From assembly GCA_027257055.1 (NCBI GenBank), contig JAPVLO010000146.1, positions 2,914,001-2,978,000 on the forward strand: DNA of 64,000 nucleotides, written 5' to 3'. This DNA comes from Cephalopachus bancanus. Its lineage: Eukaryota; Chordata; Mammalia; Primates; Tarsiidae. The position numbers were made by a program, and so were the translations under genes. Of this stretch, positions 23,346 to 36,075 are shown one piece after another. The notes under the pieces are model-generated. The model did no database searches. It was not told the DNA's origin and was given only the letters and a program-made list of their open reading frames with translations. Every line of letters starts with the position of its first letter. Within the stretch, counting starts at the first letter, position 1.

Positions 23346-25817
23346 AATGACCAAAGAAAAATGTGCCTATAGTAACAGCAAGTTTTCAGACGCTACTTAC
23401 ATTGAGATCATAAGATGACATTTTCCTAATATGTGGTGTATCCCCTAAAACATACATTTGGCTCATATAATTTCCCCACACAACGTTCAAAAAAGTTCTG
23501 AATCAAACATATGAAGGCATTTCATTGGGGGAATAAATAGACTGGAAATTCCAAGTGGCTTTGCCATTGGCCCCCTTCCCATTAAATAAATAACTACTTT
23601 ACATTATGATCCAGATTTCCACAGAAGCTTCATAATTCATAAAGTAAAGACAGTCTGTTTCCCAAGTAACCTTTATGTTTCTATGCAGTATGCATACGAA
23701 CCGCAATTGTGGTTTTATTTTTATTAGTGCATGCTACTAGAGGCAGTTGTATTTAATGCATATCTTTTATGAGCCAATGATTCAAAATTAGTCCTAATCC
23801 TAAATGAGTAGTGTGAAAGCCACTGTTAAGCCCAGATATCAGCAGAGAAGACTGTGGAAGAAATGTTTCAAAAACTCACTTCTTTATTGCGTATGATAAA
23901 CAGGATTTCAACATGTAGTTCATCACATTCATTGAGTATTTTGTTTGCTTTGGAAACCAACTGACCTTTGTGCTGTGGTCTACAGTTTGAATTCTCTGAA
24001 TAATAATCCCCTGCTTTGATTTTTCTGGACTTTTTTTCAGCATTTCAAAGAAACTGTGAAGTCAGTCTCAGGCCTTGTAGGACTGTGAGGTTCTCAGGAA
24101 ATTATGGTGTCTAAATTCACCTGATTATTAAAGTCTCCCAGCTTGCTTCGAATGCTCAGCCCTGAAGGGAGAATTGAGCTCTGTCTGCTTTCTGATTAGA
24201 GTCATTCGTAAGCATGTTACATGGGAAGCTGGAGATTTATGTTCAAGGACTTCAGTCTTCACAAGTGACCACACTGTGACATTATTTTTAACTCTTTATA
24301 ACTGTTTGTTTTTAAACTTAGGAATTAGATCTTACTTTTCATATTTATTATTTTTATACTGCCAGGCTGTATACTCAGCTTTATAAATATTTTAATTAGG
24401 CATGAGAACTAGTCTGCATAGGAAATAGGTCTTGACAGAGACCTCTGAATTCCAGAGAGCTGTGCAGTAGTATTTCAAAGTTTTAATGAGCTTTGCTTTT
24501 GGTTAAAACAAAACTGCAGTTTGAAATCACATGATAGCTTAAACAAAAATCCTACATAGTAGAAGACCTAAAATAAATTATGAATTATTTAAATAAAATG
24601 TAGCCTGACTGTTAAAGACACTAGGTTATAAGGGGAATATTACCATTTTAATTTTGCTACTTAATAATGAGTGTGACCTGTTTTAATGTTTATGTTAACT
24701 TTCTCCATATCACCAACTTCTTTAGTCTGAAGATATCATTATTTTTGGTAGGTATTGCTGGTATCTTGAAAGGAGAAGCAAGTCAATTTTTAGTTACGTT
24801 TTGATGTTCCCTGCCAAGTTTCTTTTCTCGGGCCTGTCCCCTTTCTATTTTTTATGGTTTACTGTGAAATCTTATCTTTTTTTTAATACTATACTCCTCA
24901 AGTTGAAGGTCAGGGGCTCTTTCATAATGTTCAAAAAGAAAACAGATTTTTGCTAAGAACTGCTTGTATTTGCACCAAGATAATGGGGTCTCTGTCCATG
25001 TTACAAACAATGAGCATTCCTCGAGATGGTTCGAAAGACACATTTATGAACACAGGACACATTGTTGGCTTTAAGTGTTGTTTTCAAGTTGTGAACACTG
25101 AATAAGATAGCCAGAAGATCACATACCATTAGAATGATGAGCGCTAGGGATACTCATATGAAAATATGGGGGCAGTCAGGGAAGAATGGATGTCAGAAAA
25201 GAGGAGTGATATGACCAAGGCTCCCTTTTGAAACCTGTGGGAGAACCTTGGAATGCATCCAATAAAATGGGCATTTCAAAGTGGTCAAGTCAAAAGTCCA
25301 CTCCAGTGAAAGCATTTTCCCTTGATCTATAATGTATCAACTATGGGTATGTCTCTCGCAACCCTGTGATTATCATATTTCCTAGGATAAAGTAGTAGGT
25401 CACCACTGCCATAAATTCCTAAAATCATATGGGTAGTAATGTTTTTCAAAGTTCTTTTAGTTGCTAGTCCTTTTGCTAAATTGGATAACATAATCATAGC
25501 CGAATAATCATTTTACTGCATTCATAAAACCTTAAAGATGAAAGTCTACCACAATCTCATTTTTTAAGACTGTAAAATATTATAGTTAAAGTCTTATACA
25601 GTTGACCCATTATTGCCAGTGTTATTTCAATTTTTTCTATTTCTATTAAGGTACTGGGTTACCAATTCTTTCTTTACTTACATCTAAACTACAAAACTGG
25701 ACTACCAAGACACGTAACCTTTTAGTAACTCCAACTACCAAATGAGAAAGCAATTGTTAATCTTTCTCAAAGACAATAAAAGTCAAGATGGCGTCATTGA
25801 AATCTTATATCTTTTAA
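23346..25817. other. Unique AT-rich intronic sequence
   Basis: About 2.5 kb with no recognised repeat or gene. Short ORFs at 24174-24386 and 24852-25043 have no domain signature. Confidence 0.5.
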
Positions 25818-25957
25818 CCAGGCATAGGGACTCATGCCTCTAGTTCCAGCAACTCAGGAGGCTGATGTGAAAGGATTGCTTGAGTCCAGGAGGCCTAGAC
25901 CAGCATGGGCAATATCGCAAGATCTTTTTCTAAATAATGATAATAATAATCATAGTC
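25818..25957 (+). mobile_element. FLAM/Alu left-monomer-like SINE, sense
   Basis: ccaggcatagggactcatgc, aactcaggaggctgatgtga, ggattgcttgagtccaggag and ccagcatgggcaatatcg, followed by a TAA-rich tail. A single 7SL-derived arm with no right arm. Confidence 0.8.
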
Positions 25958-26129
25958 ATAAAACAATCTCTTGTGTAGACTCTACGTTGACAACAAATCT
26001 TTGCTAATGAATATGTCAGCCCTTGCTAACTCAAACAGTAGAGATGTGTTGCATTCTGAATAGTTTTGAGAATGACATTGAATTCATATCCCTCAATAAG
26101 GAGAGGCATGATTTGGTACAATCTGCAGG

Positions 26130-26285
26130 CATTGATTGTAAGTCCCAACCATGCCCATGACAAGCTATTTAATTTCCTTACGCCTTTGCTTCTCCCATAC
26201 GTAAAACAGTGTTACTCATTTTATATGATTATTTTGAGGAAGAAGGGAACTATATACCTAAGATACTTAATAAGCTTTTGATAAA
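26130..26285 (+). mobile_element. MIR fragment, sense
   Basis: tgacaagctatttaatttcc, cttctcccatacgtaaaaca and the ttatatgattattttgagga block follow MIR order. Confidence 0.6.
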
Positions 26286-27892
26286 TTGTACCCTGGCTTC
26301 ATATCTTTCTGCCTCCTTTACTTTAATGGAAGGATAAATATTCCTATTTCAAAATAATAGATTTTGCTTACCCTAACTAATTAATGTAATGTTTGGGACA
26401 CTGTTGAAATGCTGTTGCCAAATTTTTGAAATTGTTTCTTGCCTTTTACAGTAGATACCTTCTACTTTTCAACAGTTTATATTGTGTTTCAATTGATAAA
26501 TATCTATCTTAGAGAAGCCAGAAGATACAAGTGACTATGACCAACTTAAAGTTTTTATCTATGACTATTCAAGGTTGTTACCAGCCTTTTTGGACTTTCA
26601 AGATCACTGTTAATTTCCTTGATCTGTTTAAGAATATGGCTTGATTTTGAATTTGTAAAAATGAGATGGTTTATACTTTCCTCTGCCTCTTGTACCTTTT
26701 GTTTCAGAAGCCATTCTAGGACTATTTTACTACCCTAAAGAGATAGTTTGGGATTCCTGAAAACCTCAATAATATTCAGAGCTCGCTGTCAACATATATT
26801 GCTCTCAAAGTGTCTGTATTCTTTACTATACTGATAGAAGAATGATCTTTTGTTGAGATCTTATAAATGGCAATACATCAAGGTTTATATACCTCGACTG
26901 ATTTTACGAAAAGCCTTAATTAGATCTTGAGGGTGGGTTGGTGATGTGTGAAACTGCTGAGTGTAGACACATTGAAGAATTGTCAGTGACAGAGACTTTA
27001 TATTCTTCTTAACAGCCATGAGGACCACCCACATATGGAAATTTATTTATAGTAAACATCACAGGAGTGTCTTTCTAAACATTTTCTACTCCAGGCATTT
27101 TAATAGACTGTTTTTTGGAGACACAGCATCAGTACAGTGACTACACATCATGAGAAAAAAGCAATACTTTGCCTGGGAAATATTTATTGTCTACAGGACA
27201 ATTTTTATGTGTCATCAGGACTATGATAGATGGTAAACGAACCCATAAAACTGACCTACAACAATTTACATGCACCTAAGTGAGGCTGTAGGAAAGAGTC
27301 TTGGATTTATTATATCTCTTTTTATTGCAAAGTTATAATTATATTGGTGTAGGAGATAGTCACTGGACCCTAAACAGAAAGTTGTCTAATATCAGTAAAA
27401 GTCAGATCATGGAGGACTTGTATCATTTTACAAATGTTAATTCTTTAAGCATACCTCAAAGAATATGTAGATCTCTGGCTTTCCTTGGTTATTCAATTAT
27501 TTATTTTATTATTCATTCATCTTTTCTGCACCTGTCCAATAATTTGGCTTTATATAATTTTAAAAAACAGAATATCTGCAGAGCCTATTATTTTAATATA
27601 TTAGAAGTACTATATTTATTAAATTAAGTTTTTCTCAGCATTTTCTCAGCATTTCCAAAATTTTATTTTGGATTATTATATTCAGAATCTTATGTTTCTC
27701 TCTCACCTTTGCTTTCTCAATCTTTATCTCCCTGCCTCATATGTCCCTTTTATTTTATTTGAAAGTGAAAGATAATTTTAAAATATATTTATATAAAAAC
27801 AATTCAGTAATAAATTTTAGCCAGAAGTTTTAGGAGGCCTGAAATATATTCAGAGGGACTTTTTGGGGAGGATGTTAAGCACATGAATTTCA
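26286..27892. other. Unique AT-rich intronic sequence
   Basis: No repeat recognised. The 108-codon ORF at 27301-27627 is in strongly AT-rich DNA and encodes a Leu/Tyr/Ile-rich product with no recognised domain. Confidence 0.5.
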
Positions 27893-28096
27893 AATTTACA
27901 GATATCTCAATGCAGGCTCTGCTACTTGAACAAGGTTTTGTGAACTAATGACTGACTGTCACCAAATCTTAGTCTTCTCATCTGTTGAATGAAAATACCT
28001 GTTTAACACAGTTTTTGTAAGAGTGAAATGAACAAAAAAGGCAACTAGCTTAGTCCATGGCTCCTAGTAGGCTCTACTAAATGTTAGTTACGATAG
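27893..28096 (+). mobile_element. MIR SINE, sense
   Basis: aggctctgctacttgaacaa, tcttagtcttctcatctgtt, gtttttgtaagagtgaaatg and tcctagtaggctctactaaa follow MIR order. Confidence 0.75.
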
Positions 28097-28854
28097 ATGA
28101 TAAATGGATAATAATAACATTTGTTTTATAAACAAGTTGCTTATGTTAAAATTACTAAAAACCATTTAGATGAAACATACTTTATCTTAATAAATGTATG
28201 TCTACTGGATTTAATACTGTCTTTAAAATTTAGTTTGAAGACCCAGTTTTAAAATACTAATTCAATTTAAAGTAAACTGTGTAACACACATTTTAATATT
28301 TAAGTATTAAATGCAGTCATTACATTTCAACGAATTACTTTCAGCAGACTGCATTCTCTCCCTTTCTTAGTTTTTTTTTGTATGAAACTTCCCAATATCA
28401 CAAAGATGAAATATGAACATATGGCTGAAAGTAAGAAATCGGCAACAAGGTCCCACATTCAGAAGATTGCAGCTGGAAGTGTTTTTTTCTTTTGCTTTCA
28501 TTTCATCAAGTTATTTGACTTGAGAAAATGTTTATGAATTTGAATTTGTTTTTTAAATTATGCATTATTTTCATCTCAAAGCCACTACATGACTTTGGAA
28601 CAGTTTTATGTAGCTGGCAGTTTGGATACTTTTATTATTGCAGACTGACCTGTAAGATTCCAATTTTTCTTCTCAGAGTTAAAATGTGATTTCATGTCTC
28701 AAAATTAAACATCTGGTGCTTATTTGTAAACTAAGGAAGGGAGGGCCTCCTCTATTATTTCTGCTCTTCAGAACCTATGCAAAGTTTTAATATTGTCCCT
28801 GTTAAAATATTATTCTCTTAGTATATGCTTAGACTTTATCATACATATTATAAT
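28097..28854. other. Unique AT-rich intronic sequence
   Basis: Nothing recognised. Confidence 0.5.
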
Positions 28855-29038
28855 ATTTAATTAGTACAAGAATCTTGTGTGATAGGTGTTATTTCTTTAT
28901 AAATGAGGACCCTGAGTTTCAGTTCAAGTAACTATCTTACTGTCACACTGTTGTTAAGAAGAAAGGCCTAAATTCAAACCCATGTCCATCTGACTTTAGA
29001 ACATATTCTCTTTCAATTCCACCATGCTGTGCCTGTAC
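28855..29038 (-). mobile_element. MIR SINE, antisense
   Basis: gtgtgataggtgttatttct, ataaatgaggaccctgagtt, taaattcaaacccatgtcca and caccatgctgtgcctg match antisense MIR. Confidence 0.8.
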
Positions 29039-30072
29039 TTTTAAGTGAAATATCATGAATATCCTGGATCAAAGAAGAATCTCTATATTGGAAGAAACAC
29101 TTGACTTATTGAACAGAATTTCAGATGAACATGCCCGTTTAAATGCATTTACATCTTGCTTAAAGGCAGTACTTTCTGAGGAAACTGAAAATAAGCAATT
29201 AGATTTAATTCACTTATAGGTGTACACCTAAGGCCATACCTACACCAGCCAAATAAATGGAGATTTTAGTATCTTTCACCAGGGAGCAGTAATATCTGTG
29301 TAGCCATTTTAGGAAATGTATAATCTTACAATATATTTCCATTTAAAACAGTGTAGCAGATTAAATCCATTTCAGCAATATATCTCACATTTTACTATTT
29401 TTATTGCAGTATTGTAATGACTTTATCTGCCTGTGAGTATAGCATCTGAATCTCACAAAAAAAGAACAGATAGGAAAATGGACACACCAAATGCCGTTAA
29501 AATTACCTTCATTTTGAAACAATTCCTAATATTTTCTAAATGTAGAAAATTATTTTTCCAAAAGCAAATCAATATTTGAAAAATAAGGATGAGCATTATT
29601 GATATGTCTTCATGTATATTGGAAAATGAGTAAAATAAAAGAAATTGTTATAAATGATTTTTTTTTCCAGTCAGCAGGAATAGAACCAGATTCCAGAGGG
29701 GAATACATTATTATTCCTGCAATAAATAATTCCTATATGAAAGTAATTATTTTTGGCAGCTTTGTAATTAATTTGTATTTATTGATAGTGAGTGCAAACA
29801 TTGCATTTGAAGTTCTACAAACAAGCAATACATATTGAAAAGAGAAATGTAATATTGTATACTTTTAGATCTTTGGTGATTTGGATATTTGGATATTCAC
29901 AATCCTTTCTCTCCTTACATTGTATAAAACCTGACAAGATAGATTTTATATTTGCTTCAGCTGGTGGTGAATTTATCTATAGTGAGATGTATTAAATCAT
30001 TTGCTTGACTTTGATTTGATAATTATAAATTAGTAGTTTAAGATTATGAATCCATACTCTTAACTAAAAAAT
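29039..30072. other. Unique AT-rich intronic sequence
   Basis: Two overlapping short ORFs (29599-29838, 29792-29995) without recognisable domains. No repeat identified. Confidence 0.5.
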
Positions 30073-30636
30073 TTACATGAGTTTGAACTGCAGGAATCCA
30101 TGGACTGTAGGCTTCTCCATATTGGCGGGTTCCAATCCACAACCAAACGTGGATCAAAAATTCAGTATTTGTGGGATGCAAAACCCCACTTATGTGGAAG
30201 GTTGACTTTTCTTTTTTTTTTTTTTTTTTTTTGAGTTGGAGTCTCACTCGGTCACCCAGACTGGAGTGCAGTGGCCGCTCCCGGCCACCGCAGCCTCGAC
30301 CTGCTGGGCTCCAGCGATCCTTCCGCCTCAGCCTTCCAAGTAGCTGGAATTACAGGCATGCGCTACCACACCCGGATGATTTTTTTTTGATTTATTGTAG
30401 AGATGAGGTCTCGCTGCCCAGGCGGGTATCGAACCCGCGGGCTCAGGCAATCCACTCACCTCGGCCTCCCAAAGGCATGGGATTACAGACTGAGCCACCG
30501 AGCCCGGCCAGGAAGGTTGACTTTTCATATCTGTGGGCTCCTCGAGCTGACTAACTATGGGACTTTCGTATGTGCGAATTTTGGTATTCATAAACAGGTC
30601 AGGAACTGATCCCCTGTGGACACAGCGGAACAATTA
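30073..30636 (+). mobile_element. Tigger-type (TcMar) DNA transposon remnant, split by an Alu
   Basis: Left part: gtttgaactgcaggaatcca, aaccaaacgtggatcaaaaa, attcagtatttgtgggatgc. Right part after the Alu: atatctgtgggctcctcgag, gcgaattttggtattcataa and gatcccctgtgga. These match the non-autonomous Tigger/MER type built around repeated 'ccgcggat' and 'tccgtgggttc' motifs. Exact family and strand uncertain. Confidence 0.7.
30212..30510 (-). mobile_element. Young non-anthropoid-type Alu, antisense, nested in Tigger
   Basis: Full-length Alu with its T-rich (A-tail) side at 30212-30232. Perfect 16-bp target-site duplication ggaaggttgacttttc at 30196-30211 and 30511-30526. Read in its own sense it carries the variant right-arm motif cagcaggtcgaggctgcggt and the linker ctacaataaatcaaaaa. 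The 127- and 101-codon ORFs overlapping it are Alu by-products. Confidence 0.96.
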
Positions 30637-31464
30637 TTGAGATAGTTATGAATTAACATGCAGTTATAAGAAATAATCTAAAGAGGCTCCTTGCACATTT
30701 TACCCAGTTTTCTCCAGTGGCTACAAGTTTGTAAAACTATGGTATAATATCACAACCAGGATAGTGACATTGACACAACTCATCTATTATATTCTAATTT
30801 CTTCTGTCTTGCTTAAGTGTGTATGAATGTGTGTTTATTGAGTCTTTAATTTTTTTCACAACTTCCTGTTCTCGGGAAGTTAGATGATTTCTTATGATGC
30901 TGCTAATGTCCTAAAAGATGTTTACTTGCTGTTGATCCACAGAAATGCAAAATTAAAGGCAATAAAAGATCTTAGTGACATTAGTAGATTGTTTAGTTTG
31001 ATTTGCATTTCCGTGATTAGAAACTGAATAAGAAGCTCCTGGATTAAAACCCACTGAAGAATTTACCTGTTTCTTTTCAAGGAAAGGGAAACGCACTTCC
31101 CTCACCCTGATTCCTCATAGATTATACATTGTTACATAGCACACAATCATAAATTCAGCAGCCGAGGGGAACTTAATCATATGACTTTCTCTGAATCAAC
31201 TTGGATTATATAAACTCGTCAACTTCGCTCTCTTAAAAAATCATTTCCTTATTCATATATTTGAAAGAAATTAAACAAACTAGAAGGTTGTAAAAGGAAT
31301 CTTTAGTCTTCTGATTTCAAGTGATGCATTCTTTTTTCATTTATTACTTTTATATCTGTCTTATCCTACATAATTTAAGTCATTCGATGTGTTTTTGCAA
31401 CAGCATCTTTTATCTCTCCCCCCTTTCTTCTCTTCCTTCTTTTGTGTATTAAAGTAAGTTATTA
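30637..31464. other. Unique intronic sequence
   Basis: No repeat or gene recognised. Confidence 0.5.
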
Positions 31465-31785
31465 AATCCTTATTATTCTAAGTATAGTACTAGGTCTTAG
31501 GAATAATTATGATTAGACATGACGACTTGCTTCATGAACCATAAAGTTGGGAAATAGTCAGCCAGACATTAACATTGACAATAAGCGTATACACACATCC
31601 ATGCACATGTATGCTACAGTATGTTAGGTATTTTGATGAATGTTGGTGCAAAAGGAGAAGGAGGATATGGAACAATTCTAACTGAGGGTGGCTAATTATC
31701 AAAAAGCACTTTGGAGCACTGCCTCTATATGTCCATTTTTTAGTGCTATACAAACTTCTTCCATGTTGATTTACAAAACTAGGAG
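31465..31785 (-). mobile_element. L2 LINE fragment, antisense
   Basis: ctaagtatagtactaggtct, cttgcttcatgaaccataaa, cagccagacattaacattga follow the reverse complement of the L2 3' region. The 3' part is weaker. Confidence 0.6.
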
Positions 31786-31852
31786 TTTTTAGGTTGCTCA
31801 AATTAGTGGAAGGTTGAAATAAAATAGCTTGTTGTGTTCCATAATAATTTTT

Positions 31853-32138
31853 TTTTTTTTTTTGAGTTGGAGTCTCACTCTGTCGCCCAGACAGGAGTGC
31901 AGTGACTGCTCCCAGCCACCGCAGCCTCGACCTGCTGGGTTCCAGTGATCCTTCCGCCTCAGCCTTCCGAATAGCCGGAATTATAGGCGCGCGCTACCAC
32001 TCCCGGCTAATTTTTTGATTTTTTGTCGAGATGAGGTCTCGCCTTCCCAGGCGGGTCTCGAACCCACGGGCTCAGGCAATCCACTCACTTCAGCCTCCCA
32101 AAGGCGCGGGATTACAGTCTGAGCCACCAAGCCCGGCT
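31853..32138 (-). mobile_element. Young non-anthropoid-type Alu, antisense
   Basis: Same subfamily features as the copy at 30212 (cgcagcctcgacctgctggg, ggctgagcc without the usual CpG). Flanks cataataattttt (from 31840) and cacaataattttt (from 32139) form a target-site duplication with one mismatch. Confidence 0.95.
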
Positions 32139-32153
32139 CACAATAATTTTTTT

Positions 32154-33624
32154 AATATGATAATACAATTGCTAAAAACCTTAGTAGACTGTACAATTTA
32201 GAGAATGGTCAGTTCTAGTATGAGTATTAGAATATTTATAAAAGAAATGAAGATTTGTCACTTTCATTTCATATAGTGGAATACATTTATGACTAACAAT
32301 ATTCTAAGTGAGGTCAAGTGAGGATTGCCATGATTTGTAATTGAAGTCTTCTTTCACCCTGCCCTAATGATGTCAGCCTCTTCTTCCCTTGTAATTGCAT
32401 TGTGTGTATGTAAATTAATTTCTCTTAAGTGCTTTAGAATTTATTCTACTAAGTAGTCTCATTTCAGATCTTGCTTATATTATTTTATTGCTTCTAGCTC
32501 CTGTTTCAAACTTCAGCTCTGTTTCTGTCTCCTTGATGATAATTTTATAAAATAAACCTCAAACTGAAAAGGTTGTACTGTAATTCCATGATCTGGAGAA
32601 AAGGAAGTGTAACAGTTCATGTGGTTGTGATGAAATGTAAAGGTGGAAGTGTTTATTTCTTTGTAGACACATGTTGGGCTTGAAGTATTAATCTTCAATT
32701 AATAAGTAAAATTTCTTAAGGAAATTGATCTCCAAAATGCAAGACGATTATAGTCCCAGAAGCCAATTGGATGTTGGTTCAGCAAATGAATCAATAAATG
32801 TAGTGGTTAGAACTGAATGCCACATGTTTGCCCAGGGCTTGCTTACAGAGCCATCATCTTTCCTGATCTATCATGATTAGTAATAGGTTATGGTAAATAC
32901 AGTCATTCTGTGGTAGCCTTGATTTGGTCTACCTTTGTTGCTCTGAGAATTCAAAAAGTGGATTAATAATATAGTTTGAAAATATTATTTTTTTCCTGAA
33001 GGTATATTCTACTTAGGTTTAACATTTTTCGTTTAGAACCTCAAATTATTAGAGGGACCAAAAATGATGATGATGATGATGATAATTTTATAGTTACATT
33101 TTCACAGGATTCTAAGTAATAACTTTTGATTTTGATAAAGACATATTTGTAAGTGTGGGAGGCTGTAGGAAATAGGATTTTTGAAAATATAGTGGAAGGA
33201 ATATGTATTAGTATTTGGAACACTGTCAGTTTTTCCACCAAGAAATTAAGATTGTTTCTGACTTGATGTTGTAATTGTCTACTCTACACTTAATCCTTGT
33301 TATTCAGTATATCAGTATTTTTTCTGAACTTCTGTCTTTCCTAGTAGCCATCTCACTTGTAAGTGAATGATTGTGGCTACTTTTTAATCCTTATCAACTC
33401 TTCCCTCCCACATTGCTATTTATTTAATTGCATTAATTTGATTCAAAGTGTTCTATTTAAGTTAAAAAGAAAAAGGAGGTAATATGCACATACACTAATA
33501 ACTTAGAAAAATAAGGACCAATATTCTCACAAAATAAAAGAAAGTTATGATAATTAATAAAAATACATTTGCTTCCATTTCAGAGGTGACCGTGGGCATT
33601 AGTTTATTTCCTAGTTGCCTCTCC
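32154..33624. other. Unique AT-rich intronic sequence
   Basis: Contains only a short (GAT)n run at 33064-33083. No gene recognised. Confidence 0.5.
33064..33083. repeat. (GAT)n microsatellite, about six units
   Basis: Direct reading of the trinucleotide run. Confidence 0.92.
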
Positions 33625-33716
33625 TAAGTTTGTTGTGATAGTTAGATCACATAGATAAAGGACTCAATATAAAGTCTGACATATTGTAAGTCCTCAGTAA
33701 ATGTTATAAATTTTAT
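33625..33716 (+). mobile_element. MIR 3' end, sense
   Basis: gtttgttgtgatagttagat, gactcaatataaagtctgac and attgtaagtcctcagtaaat match the MIR 3' half. Confidence 0.65.
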
Positions 33717-34166
33717 TTTCATTGTTCATAATTGAGAATAATTGATGGAAATTGAAAAAAACAACAAAAATAATGATAACCAGGAAAGTAGAATAAACAT
33801 TTTCTATTGCTTTAAATATGGCTGTGAAAGTATTTTTTCACTAATGCATAAGCATATTTCTTATTTTCTCCTTTCTGGATCTCTATAATGACAGGATAAT
33901 GTCAGTGAAGCAGTTAATCCTGGTTATCTAGAAATAGAATGAGTGACCCACCTTTGATGTTGACCTTTACAGTCAGATATCACTGTCTGGCTTAGCTATA
34001 AAGCAAGAAAGAAATACCAGCATGGGGTTAGTATGGACTGAGTCTCTCCATTACCTTTGTGGATAGCATCAACTCCAGAAACTTCCTTCAGTCCTGTCAC
34101 CTTTTGAATTCAATGTAATCTTTTATGCCTCCTTCATTCTTCATCTGGAATGAAAGTAGCTCTAGG

Positions 34167-34218
34167 TGAAATCTAGTACTAGATTCGCTAATTGAAATCT
34201 AGTACTAGATTGGCTAAT
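34167..34218. repeat. Two-copy 26-bp tandem repeat, each with a perfect 16-bp palindrome
   Basis: Units start at 34167 and 34193 and differ at one base (ttcgc versus ttggc). Each contains the self-complementary aatctagtactagatt (34170-34185 and 34196-34211). Confidence 0.95.
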
Positions 34219-34314
34219 CAAGGAAGTCTACGAATCAAATGCTGGTTGTTATCCATATGCTTCATTTTCTCTTTTATTTATTCTCAATTATGAAACACTA
34301 ATATAAAATTTATA

Positions 34315-34452
34315 ATATTTATTACGTACTTACTATGTGTTCAACATTATAGCATGTCCTTTACCTATATGGTCTCATGTTCACTACACACTTAGGAAGA
34401 ACAATTAGGAAATTAAGTCAATACCCATGGTAAGTAGCAACCAGTTAGTGAA
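34315..34452 (-). mobile_element. MIR-like fragment, antisense
   Basis: ttattacgtacttactatgt, gttcaacattatagcatgtc, aattaagtcaatacccatgg match diverged antisense MIR. Confidence 0.55.
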
Positions 34453-34466
34453 TACCTGGGGAATAC

Positions 34467-34740
34467 ACGCAGTGGCATGGTCACGTTGGTCTTGGCTTAC
34501 AGCAACCTCGACCGCCTCAGAATCCTGAGAAGTTGGGACTATAGGCACGCTACCACATCTCGCAAGTTTTCAATTAATTAATTAATTAATTAACATATTT
34601 ATTTATTTGTAATTGTTTTATAGAGATGAGGTTTTGCTGTGTTGCCCAGGCTGGTCTCAAACTCCTGGGCTCAAGCAATTCACCCATTTCAGCCTCCCAA
34701 AGTGCTGGGACTATAGGCACTAGCCACTGCACCAGGCTAA
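34467..34740 (-). mobile_element. Old AluJ-like element, antisense, with (TTAA)n linker expansion
   Basis: gcaacctcgaccgcctcaga in the right arm; tgttgcccaggctggtctca, tcaagcaattcacccatttc and agcctcccaaagtgctggga in the left arm. The middle A-rich linker has become ttaattaattaattaattaa. It lacks the changes of the young subfamily. Confidence 0.92.
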
Positions 34741-35374
34741 AGATTGTTTTGGAAAGAAGAGCAGTAGACTACCTGCATCATATGCATATATGTAATTTAT
34801 ATAATTATGGTCGCTTTTGGGTGCCTGATTCTGATATCAAGCTTGACACCATTGGTTCTGAATGTGCTTGTTCAGAACTTTACCTAGTAGGTCATAAGAA
34901 CAAGTAACACTAGGTGCTATAAACTGAAAGGACATGATAACCACCTTCATCTCTCTGATCTTTAGTGATTAAGATGATAGCTTTCAGGGTCGTCATCTCA
35001 ATTCTAGAAGTTCATGTGAAATGATCAAAAGAGAGCAAAGTAAAATTTTCTAATAGTAAGAATATTTTATAATAAAAGACTGGTATTATTTAAGTTGAAA
35101 GCAACTTATGAGATACTTTCCAATATTTTTAAGAAATATAAAAGTAACATATCTACAATATTGAACAACAGAAACTCCTACCATCAGTAATGATTTCATT
35201 TGTTCCATCTGATTTGGCAGTAATTTTATCTCATGGCAATGCTTTTATCATTCATTAAACCTCTGCCTTATAAATAGTTTTATTTGTAACGTAACAAACG
35301 TGTTAAAATGCTCAAGTTCACATTGTATTACTTGTATTTTGAAAGAGATTATTTCTGATATATGAAAGGAGAGA
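34741..35374. other. Unique AT-rich intronic sequence
   Basis: Nothing recognised. Confidence 0.5.
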
Positions 35375-35640
35375 GGTGATCTATATTGCTTGGTCCTTTT
35401 TTAGCCCTCCCTCTGAGATGACTTTCCCGATTTCCCTGGGTTGCCTTAGGAGATTATTTTTTTTTCCTTACTGGTCAAATGTTGTCTTCTACCTTGTTAT
35501 GTTGGGTCATAATTGTCTCACCACCATTAGAAGTCATTTAAGGAAAAGGTATACATTTGATTCATGTTTACATCTCTAGGATCCAGCATTGTGACTGGCA
35601 TTTTAAGTGCTTAACAAATAATTTGAATGAGTAAGTATGT
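35375..35640 (+). mobile_element. L2 3' end, sense
   Basis: catgtttacatctctaggat, ccagcattgtgactggcatt, aagtgcttaacaaataattt and gaatgagtaag match the L2 terminus. Upstream part is more diverged. Confidence 0.7.
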
Positions 35641-35823
35641 TTTTAAATAAAGTTTGGCAGAATGTGGTTCTATGAATAATATAGTCCTGGAAATAAAACG
35701 GTGTACAGAAATTTAATATTTGGTGGACCATTGTGTTGGCCTGTGCCCCGAATGAGCATATTTAAGGACTCTGTGTCAAGGTCCACTCCACGGAAAGAAA
35801 CTGCTCATGAGGTATATAACATG

Positions 35824-35854
35824 AGCCTTCCTTCCTTCCTTCCTTTCCTCCTTT
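35824..35854. repeat. (CCTT)n / CT-rich simple repeat
   Basis: Four to five CCTT units followed by degenerate CT-rich sequence. Confidence 0.9.
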
Positions 35855-35868
35855 TCTTCTTTGAACTC

Positions 35869-35900
35869 TGTATTCTCTGAATACTGTATTCTCTGAATAC
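35869..35900. repeat. Exact 16-bp tandem duplication
   Basis: tgtattctctgaatac occurs twice head to tail. Confidence 0.97.
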
Positions 35901-36075
35901 TCCATATTCATGTTAGAAAGGGAAAGAGCCAAGGAAAGTAAGTAAAAAAGAGAGGGGAAGAAACAAAGAATAACATATAAAATGAATACATTCATATTTA
36001 ACTCACTGGACGTACTAAATGTATGATATGGGAATATTTTACACGTTGGAGAAAGTGATGGCACCAGATTTTCTA

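Noticed and set aside
27301..27627. 108-codon ORF
   Set aside because: AT-rich chance ORF, hydrophobic composition follows base composition.
30171..30554. 127-codon ORF with SRSPRLECSGRS-like peptide
   Set aside because: It translates the antisense Alu; such peptides are typical Alu by-products. The same applies to ORFs at 30328-30633, 36236-36517, 42430-42672, 45504-45897 and 48928-49200.
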